Source of the DNA: Brachypodius melanocephalos
Lineage: Eukaryota; Chordata; Aves; Passeriformes; Pycnonotidae
Direction of reading: 5' to 3'
DNA: 64,000 nt
Assembly: GCA_013398615.1 (NCBI GenBank)
Contig: VZSR01003282.1
Span: forward strand, 183,022 to 247,021
The notes under the pieces are model-generated. The model saw only the letters and a list, made by a program, of their open reading frames with translations, did not search any database and was not told the origin of the DNA. Of the stretch, positions 56,930 through 64,000 are shown in pieces. The position numbers and the translations under genes are program-made. Position 1 is the first letter of the stretch. Each line of letters starts with the position of its first letter.

Positions 56930-57850
56930 ACAAGGTCGCTGCCCACAGCCCCGCACGCGTGGCGCAGCCATCCCGCCCCTGCCCGCGCCCGGCCCAGCCT
57001 GCACCCCGGCTCTGCCCGGCCCGTGCGCCTCCTCCCAGCGCCTCTTCCTCGCCTTCCGACACCAAAACCGAACACCACCAAGAAACCAAGTTTTCCTGAA
57101 AGCAGCACTGGTTTTTTTCTTTCTCCCCAAATCTTTACTGCTAAAGGCATGAAAACCGCCCCAGTCACCGAAACGTGACAGTGCGGGCCGGGGAGGCGGA
57201 AATCCCGGCCGGGCCCCACCCGGGCAGCGCCTCCCCCGGACCGGACCGGCCCCGGCCCCCCCGGGCCACTCCCGAGTCACGCGTGGGGCACCCCCGCTGG
57301 CCCCGGGCCGCGCCCCTCCTCGCCCGGCCCCGGCCGGGGCCCCGGCCCGTGCCTGCCCGACATGCCCGCACACGCACCGCCGTCAGAAAGTTTTACCGGC
57401 GGCTCCGCGCCCGCCGACCCCGCGCGGCCCCCGGCCCGGCCGCTCGCGGGGCGGAGGAGAGAAGGGGAGGAAGAGGCAGGAAGGTCTCACCCAGCAGCGG
57501 GCCCAGCCCCTCGCCTCGGGCTCCGCGCGCGGCCCAGCCCGGGCTGCTCCGGGCTCCTCCGGGCTGGGCAGGCGCGTCGGCGGGATGAGCTCACGGGAGG
57601 GGCGGCGGCAGCGCCCGCCCCCCGCGGGACGGGCTGGGGCGGAGCGGGGCCGGGCTGGAGCGCTGAGGGAGACCGAACAGGCAGACCCCGGCTCCGCTCC
57701 GCAAACACCCACCGCAGAGCCCCGCGGAGCCGTGCCCGGGCCCGCGCACCGTGTGGTGCTCGGAGCGCCCTACCGCCCGTGCGCTGTGCCCGGCTGAGCT
57801 CCGCTCCTGAGAGCCCGCAGGCACAGCTCGGGGCTGGGGGCTCCTGCCCC
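56930..57850 (-). promoter_or_regulatory. TANC1: CpG island, probable TANC1 promoter and non-coding exon 1
   Basis: A sharply GC- and CpG-rich block in AT-rich surroundings, upstream of the start-codon exon on the minus strand. GC boxes are visible (GGGGCGG at 57599-57605; GGGGCGGAG at 57636-57644). Two minus-strand donors could end a first exon: GCTGG|GTGAGA (GT at 57489-57490) and GCCG|GTAAAA (GT at 57395-57396). The exact start site is not visible, and there is no TATA box in the block. A second, divergent transcript from the same island cannot be excluded. Confidence 0.7.
57491..57700 (-). other. TANC1: Candidate TANC1 exon 1 (5' UTR), left border at a strong donor
   Basis: The left border is set by the donor GCTGG|GTGAGA. 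The right border (transcription start) is an arbitrary estimate within the CpG island. The exon would be non-coding because the start ATG lies in the next identified exon. The alternative donor at 57395-57396 would give a longer exon. Confidence 0.35.
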
Positions 57851-57952
57851 GCACTGGCGGCCAGCCACTTCTACCGAAGCAGCTTTCCATCAGGAACAGA
57901 AAATAATCGCATCGAAGCTTATAAAGCTGCACACAGCAAAAGATGAGTGGAA

Positions 57953-57978
57953 TATAAATAATATAAATACTATAAATA
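57953..57978. repeat. Three tandem TATAAATA units
   Basis: TATAAATA occurs at 57953-57960, 57962-57969 and 57971-57978, a 9-base periodicity at the outer edge of the CpG island and directly next to a CR1 fragment. Confidence 0.6.
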
Positions 57979-57984
57979 ATAACG

Positions 57985-58172
57985 ACAGATCTGGAACACG
58001 TTGCCCAGAGAGGTTGTGGAGTCTCCCTCCACAGGTGGTTGTGTTTAAGAACGGTCTGGACACAATCCTATGCCATGTGCTCTGGGATGATCCTGCTTGA
58101 GCAGGAAGATTGGACCAGTTGACCCACTGTGGTTGCTTTCAAACTGACGCATTCTGTGATTCTGTGAAAATC
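57985..58172 (+). mobile_element. CR1 LINE 3' end upstream of TANC1
   Basis: Sense-orientation CR1 3' end: TCTGGAACACGTTGCCCAGA, GGTTGTGGAGTCTCCCTCC, ATCCTGCTTGAGCAGG, then ATTCTGTGATTCTGTGA, the diagnostic tandem 8-mer terminus. It is 5'-truncated, about 190 bases, and begins within about 100 bases of the CpG island edge. Confidence 0.93.
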
Positions 58173-60162
58173 TCAGACTGATCCGAGTTACTTTCTGAAC
58201 TGGACCGTGCAAGGTATTTCAGCCAGCCAGATTAGAAATGCCAGGTGTAGGAACAAGGTGTGTGGCCCTGCCCACAACACAGAAAAAGAAAAACTGCAAC
58301 TCCTGGAAAATAGCACTTTTGAAAGGGTTTGGGGCCGCCATGGCAAAGCCACATGACATCAGTGCTGCTGCTCCAAAAGAGGCCAGTGCGTTCTCTACCT
58401 GTACAAACGACGGATCAGCAAGCACATGCAGAGGTGGCATTACCTCTGAATACAGCAGTGAACACCATTCCCAGTCTATCCATCCATATTTTCCAAGATA
58501 CTGAAGAACAAGAGACTGCAGAAGAAATCCACAAAACTGATCTGAAGGCTGAAGATGATGGCAGGCCCAGCAAGGGTGTTAAAATATTTAGCTCCTCACA
58601 AAGACAGCTGAGATGGCAGCTTATGAGAAAAAAAACCCCCAAAGTACTGGTAATTTCACTGTGGGGCACCCATGGTAACCTCAATGAGCTGTACCAAAGT
58701 AGCCACCAAAGAGCATCATCTCTGGCTGGGAATGTCACATGTAGATAGATAACTGTCTTACATCAGTGTAGGTAGCACTGAAGTGCCTGGTGATTTTAAG
58801 CATTAACTATATTAAGTATAACATAGGTTTAGCAGCAGTGATCTGCATGCCATTGTTATGAGCACATCAATCTAAAATGTCAGCAGAAACACTGAGTGTT
58901 TTTCTCTCCCAATGTGAAGCTGCTTGCTTCTTTCACCCCACGTGTCCAATACTGTGGCTATTCCCTGTATAGAGGCCAAAGTGCTTAGCCTTGCTACACA
59001 CAACCTCTGCAATCTCACATAATTAAATACAGAAATGAATCCTCCACACACCAAAAAAGGAAAATGTAGGGACAAACCAAAATACATTTATAAATGGATA
59101 AATAAGGATTTGCTGTTTTCTGTGCAAACTCTGATTGCTTTTCATATGTAATTCATCATGACAAACTAAATCTGAATTTAACTGCAAAATGACAGTGCCA
59201 GAGTGTTCTAGAACCTTTTCTACACTATGCTAGCATTTCACAAAATGTCTTCCAATGCATCTGTAAGGGGCACGACAATCCATGTATGTGTTCAGAAAGA
59301 AGTGACAGGCTGATACACAAGCAGCACATTCTCTGCTGAACATTGGCCATAACTGCCTTGTTTGGTGTCAGAAGAGCAGAGGAACTGGAAACAAAGCCCT
59401 CAGGATGACAAGAGTATCAGCAATTAGTGACATTACTCTTCTTTTACTGTCACTTCAGCAGCTTGGTAGCTGAAGATTGGTTCCAGAACAGAATGCTGTG
59501 TGCACCTCAGCCAGCAGTACAGTGTCTTTTCTCCAGTGGAGAATCCTCTTAATCACATTCTCTTCCCTACATTTTGCCAGTGTGATGAGGCCTGTATCTG
59601 GAAATAAAGGAATTTTCCTTCTCAGAGGAAATGTCAAAGTTTAGGCAGCATTTTATGATTTTGTCTTTGTCTCTGAAATCTGAGACAAGAAACTGAGCTA
59701 TGACTCCACTGTTGTGGGATCTATTCCTCAGCATATCCATATCCAGTGCTCACACTCTCTTCCTCTAGATATGAACCCAAAAGTTCTGAAATAGTATTTA
59801 TAGTCAATTGGATTTAGATCCTGCTGCTTCACAGGAAAGCTCACAATCGATTCTCATGCTTCCCTATTTGTCTCAGTAGAGCAATGCCTTTGATATTACG
59901 AACATAAAGATTTTTGCTCTCATCAGTACCTTCCTTTTGGGCAGAATTTAGCTCACAGCTGTTCTTCTGCTTTAACTGTTCTGCCCTCTGCTCCTTCCAC
60001 TCCCTTGTTCGGATGATTTACCCATTCCTAGCCACTGAAATTCTTCAGCTCTTCCTTTTTTTCTTCTCACAAAGCTTATGGCTCTCCTCAGTCTCACATT
60101 TAGCACGCAAGTTTCTAGTATAGAAAATCCTCAATGTACTGGTTTTAAGGTAGTAGATTGTT
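58173..60162. other. Upstream intergenic DNA, no recognised gene
   Basis: About 2 kb. The 58.24-58.75 kb part is open over long stretches in several frames on both strands but matches no protein I know. The rest is AT-rich and unremarkable. Confidence 0.5.
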
Positions 60163-60640
60163 TGTGATTTTAAACCCACCTGGAGATGAAACACCATGCA
60201 GCTGCTCCCTCAAGCCCCTTTTTTCACCCCCACACCAGTGGAATGCAGAGGAGAATCAAAGTAAAACTTGTATGTTGAGATAATAACAGTTTAATAATTG
60301 AAAATAAAGTAAAATACAGTAATAATGGCAAATAACAAAAAGGAAAANNNNNNNNNNNNNNNNNNNNNNNNNNNNNNNNNNNNNNNNNNNNNNNNNNNNN
60401 NNNNNNNNNNNNNNNNNNNNNNNNNNNNNNNNNNNNNNNNNNNNNNNNNNNNNNNNNNNNNNNNNNNNNNNNNNNNNNNNNNNNNNNNNNNNNNNNNNNN
60501 NNNNNNNNNNNNNNNNNNCTTTGGTCAACTTGAGTCACCTGTTCCAGCTATGCTCCCTCCCAGTTTCCCTTGTGAACCTCCTCACTGGCAGAGCATGAGA
60601 CATGAAAAAAAAAAAAAAAAAGTCCTATTGGTGAGCTGGA
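60163..60640 (-). mobile_element. Degenerate avian endogenous-retrovirus LTR, split by a gap
   Basis: The plus strand matches the antisense of a common avian LTR: TGTGATTTTAAACCC at the left edge, then CCACACCAGTGG..GGAGAATC, then TTGAGATAATAACAGTTTAA. After the gap come CTTTGGTCAACTTGAGTCA, GCTCCCTCCCAGTTTC and CTCACTGGCAGAGCATGAGA. It is heavily diverged, with no flanking viral genes, so probably a solo LTR. The right end is uncertain. Family assignment (ERVL- or ERVK-like) is from memory and not firm. Confidence 0.65.
60348..60518. other. Assembly gap (171 N) inside the LTR
   Basis: 171 consecutive N, a non-round length that suggests an estimated gap. It interrupts the LTR between its A-rich and GC-rich halves. 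Confidence 0.95.
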
Positions 60641-63600
60641 AGCTTATTAGAACAGTATCTGCACTTCAACCAGCAGAAGCATGCAGTGTAGCCACTTCTG
60701 CCAGCCCTTACAGCCCAGGTCTGCGAAGTGTTAGGACATTCTGCCACATCTCCATCACCCCCTTTATTGTCCTTATTATTCATTACAATTCAAGGCATCA
60801 AGCCCAATTTTAGAGCCAGCAGGTAGAATTTTGACATAATTGGAAGGCTCTTTGTAACATGTTTGCAAGTACCGTCTACAGAAACCTCAAAAGACTTTAC
60901 TGGAGAAGAGTTCAAATGCACACACACCACACACCAGGGATGAGCAACACACCTGTTACCCTTGGCTGGCACCTGTGAACAGCTTCAGCAAAATCAGTCC
61001 AAATTTGTCTTCTGACTTTTTTTAAAGCCTTTTAAAGGCTGAAATCCACAGAACAACCCAAATTTAAAGTTTTCAATTTCAGCTATTTTTAATAGATAAC
61101 CTTATTTTTCATTATTTAATATTTCTTGATTGTAACATATAAAGAACAAATATTTCAGGCTTATGTAGCTTAAAAATTGCTCCGTTTGCTCCAGCTCTTT
61201 TACTTTGAAAAAACATACTGAATGTGAAAAATTTAACCTAGAGGGAATTTAAGAAAATTATGATCAATGTAAGTAGAAGGTTGGTTTTAAATTTTAATAT
61301 CAATCTTCATTTTAGTGACTGTTCTATTTCAGGATATGATAAATGCATATTTTGCAGCTAAAATGATACCTATTATATAAAAAAAAAATAGCATAACTTA
61401 AGGAAAGTCTTTATCATTCCTTTATATAGCTCTAACTTCTGAATTGCTCTCCAGAAGTCAGGTCCAAATATAAAAGAGATACCCTGTGTATAGAGTTGGG
61501 TTCAGAAACTTCATCCCTTGATACATAACTGTTGACTGTGGGATGCTATATCCAACTTTCTAATGTTGCCTGGCTCATAAAGCCATGAATTCGTTCTGAA
61601 GTGACCACATTCAAGAACAGCCTGTGTAAGCATCTACAAACTGAGAATGTACATCATACTGAATGTACCCAATACCAATACAGCCTGCACTCTTCCTTGT
61701 TCCTTGTGCTGCCTCACCTGTACCTGACTCCAGCTGGGAAGGGTAGGGAGTCTGATACCACTTTTTGTTACCATGGAATTAGGCCCTTTGTACCTTCACA
61801 GCTTCTAGGGAGTCATGTACCCCATGAAATACCAAATGATGTTTTTATAAACTTATTTATTCTTATTTTTTGAAAATTTCCCAGCAGATTAAAATGTACC
61901 TCCTTGGCAGAAAACAGCTGCATTTCTGAGGGCAGCTCAGGTGGCAGAGTTGGAACAAGCTGTAGGCATACAGCAACCTCTTGTGGCAAATTCAGCACAC
62001 ATGTAATAATTAATAATCTTTGAAACTGCATAAGCTATTCTTGATATGAATTATAAACCTCTATAAAATTGTTTTAACAAACATCTGGAGAGTTGCAGGG
62101 TCCCTGTTAGCTGGACACTCAGAAATACTCAGACTTGAGAGCTGTAATAGTCCTTCTCTTCAAATCCGGAATGAATTAAACATTGGTAGCCCATCATAAA
62201 TGAAGTGTCAGACAGAAATTTCTGCTAATAATATAATCTAGAAGTTTTTCATTAAAATTGAGCAAGAGTGGCATAATGGCCCAGAGTAGAATCTGTGGCC
62301 ATGTATGACAAGAACCATAAACATACTATAAAAATACACATTCGTCCAGCCACATGACAGCTGCAAATACCTGTCCTGCACAGGCTGAGGAGGAAAGGGC
62401 AGCGAGAAGATGCAAGGAGAGAAGAGGAGGAATGACAGCATGTGGAAACAAAGGTCCTCAACAACAGCAACAGCAAGATTTTCCAAACCAAGAGGTGCCT
62501 TCCTGGGAACATGGTGTGGGAATTGCACACAACAGGAACAGTATGAGTATGGCAGACGACACTGATTAGACCACTGATTTTTTTTTTTTTTTTAACATTG
62601 TAGGAATATAGTCTTCTATGCCAGAATTAAAGGTAAACTCAAGGAATTATCTGGCTTATATATGCACCATTTACCAGGACTTTGGGGCTTATATGCCAGG
62701 CAGAGGTTACTGTGCTTGAAATGATTTGCAGATTTATGCATACCACTTAGAGAGGAACAGGCTGAACAAGTACATCCTGGAATGCACAAAGGCTTTAAAC
62801 AGCTAATATTTGTTTATTAAAATTAAGTCTTGTGCTATAGTTCTCTTTTATTGCAATTTCCCAGTCTTGCCATGTGTAATTTCTTTGCAATTTCATCTGC
62901 TGCAGTTTCACACGAGAGTCAGGAATCCCACTGTCTCAATTCAGGCCTTGGTCTGTGCCCTGAACAGCACATACTGTAGCTCCTGCTAGACCAGTGACAA
63001 GCTGCATAGTCCCAAATTCCCAAGCAGCTCTGTCCAGCACCACCCAACCTAAGAGCACCAAGTGCTTAAGGGTAGGGACTCCTCCTTGTCCCAGAGGAAA
63101 CTCCTCCCCGCAGAGAAGCCCGACAGAACACGTGTGTCTCAGGCCATCAAACAGCACAAGTGACATTACCAAGCTGACAGACATTGAACCAACCAATGTA
63201 CACTGAAATCTGTTTTCACAGCTTTCACTGACCCTTGGCTTCCCGTCTCTGTAAGGTGTTTTGAGGGCTACAGCTAATAACAACTGCATATTAACCAGCA
63301 TTGTGCCCTCCAACATGGTGAAATGAAGATCAGCAGCAGAAATGCTTTCCTGAAATCATGTCCTTCTCACTGAATGCCTGCATTGTTTGAAATAGTCCAT
63401 GAAAAGCCTGAAAACAGTCTTCCTGCAGGGGTTTGATTTTTCTAGCAACCTACTGCATTCTTTATAAGCTGAATTTGGTGGCAAATCATTTAAATAATGA
63501 AAGCTAAATGTTAAGCCTTGAACTAAATAAAACAAACTCCCTGCAACAGAAGGCAAACAGCCTCATCACAGTATCATCAATGATGGTGCAAACACAAATG

Positions 63601-64000
63601 GGACACCACCTGACAGAGCAGGACATGGAACAGAACACTTGCCAGGATTTCCTGCTCTGCAAGATTCACCTTGTAGCAGAAGAGGAGATTGCACCTGCTC
63701 TACATTTAGCAAACCCATGAAACAGAGTTTATCAAAACTAGACTTCCTAACTTCTTGTCTGGACCAGATTTACATATGAAAGTTTTACCCAGGTAGTACC
63801 TGGCAGATCCTTTCCACTGCAGCCTGCTCTGGCAGGCCATTGGGCCCTCCCACAGCACCCTGCAGCAGTGCTGCTGTGTACAGGGGAGCCCGGCTGCTGC
63901 TGCAGGGCACACCTGGGTTTGTTGGGCTGGGGGCACTGGTGCAGTTCAGATACATGGGCAGAACTCTTGTTTGCCCACAGACGGTGCTGCCAGAGACTCG
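60641..64000. other. Upstream intergenic DNA, no recognised gene
   Basis: About 3.4 kb with a poly(T) run at about 62579-62594 and a GC-richer end near 63.83-63.94 kb. No exon of a neighbouring gene was recognised; in mammals DAPL1 lies on this side (from memory), but I found none of its coding sequence. Confidence 0.5.

Larger units (their letters stand above)
45255..57396 (-). other. TANC1 5' intron, start-codon exon to CpG island
   Basis: About 12 kb between the start-codon exon and the presumed first exon. It contains a CR1 fragment (48779-48850), a 20-base palindrome (46345-46364), an (AC)n run (49134-49148) and A-rich tracts at 52502-52522 and 55132-55160. Extra non-coding 5' exons could lie here; none can be called from sequence. 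The right limit depends on which first-exon donor is used. Confidence 0.5.

Noticed and set aside
57362..57946. 194-residue plus-strand open frame in the CpG island
   Set aside because: Arg/Pro/Ala-rich composition is the usual by-product of CpG-rich DNA, with similarly open frames on the other strand and no known domain.
60641..64000. Search for exons of DAPL1, the expected upstream neighbour
   Set aside because: No matching coding sequence was visible; the gene probably lies beyond the right edge.

Overview
The window is nuclear DNA from a vertebrate, almost certainly a bird. The evidence is 3' fragments of CR1 LINEs with the terminal ATTCTGTG-type repeat, an avian-type endogenous retroviral LTR, low repeat content, compact introns, scaffold gaps shown as runs of N, and a CpG-island promoter. 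A/C-rich low-complexity tracts would suit a songbird, but that is a weak inference.

One gene fills most of the window. It is TANC1, a postsynaptic scaffold protein with a P-loop NTPase-like module, ankyrin repeats, TPRs and a PDZ ligand, and it lies on the minus strand. I assembled 25 coding exons from the start codon at 45238-45240 to the stop codon at 1999-2001. Every junction is GT-AG and every phase matches. The coding total is 5,499 nt, or 1,832 residues. The order is: N-terminal disordered, Ser-rich region (45.2-22.0 kb); NTPase-like module (21.0-15.2 kb); linker (13.9-13.4 kb); ankyrin repeats (12.7-6.2 kb); TPRs (5.4-3.3 kb); and a long disordered tail ending in ESNV (3.3-2.0 kb). A CpG island at about 56.9-57.9 kb is the likely promoter and non-coding first exon, about 12 kb upstream of the start codon.

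At the left edge, the last coding exon of WDSUB1 (end of the U-box) lies on the plus strand at 211-365. WDSUB1 and TANC1 are therefore convergent, with 1.6 kb between stop codons. From memory, they are also convergent neighbours in mammals. The intervening DNA must hold both 3' UTRs.

The rest is intron and upstream DNA: four CR1 fragments, one degenerate LTR split by an assembly gap, a second gap in a GC-rich intronic patch, short simple repeats and several perfect inverted repeats. From 58.2 kb to the end I recognise no gene. I found no previously undescribed system. The points most worth a second look are the convergent 3' ends, the divergent exon inside the NTPase module, the GC-rich intronic patch with its gap, and the intronic hairpins.
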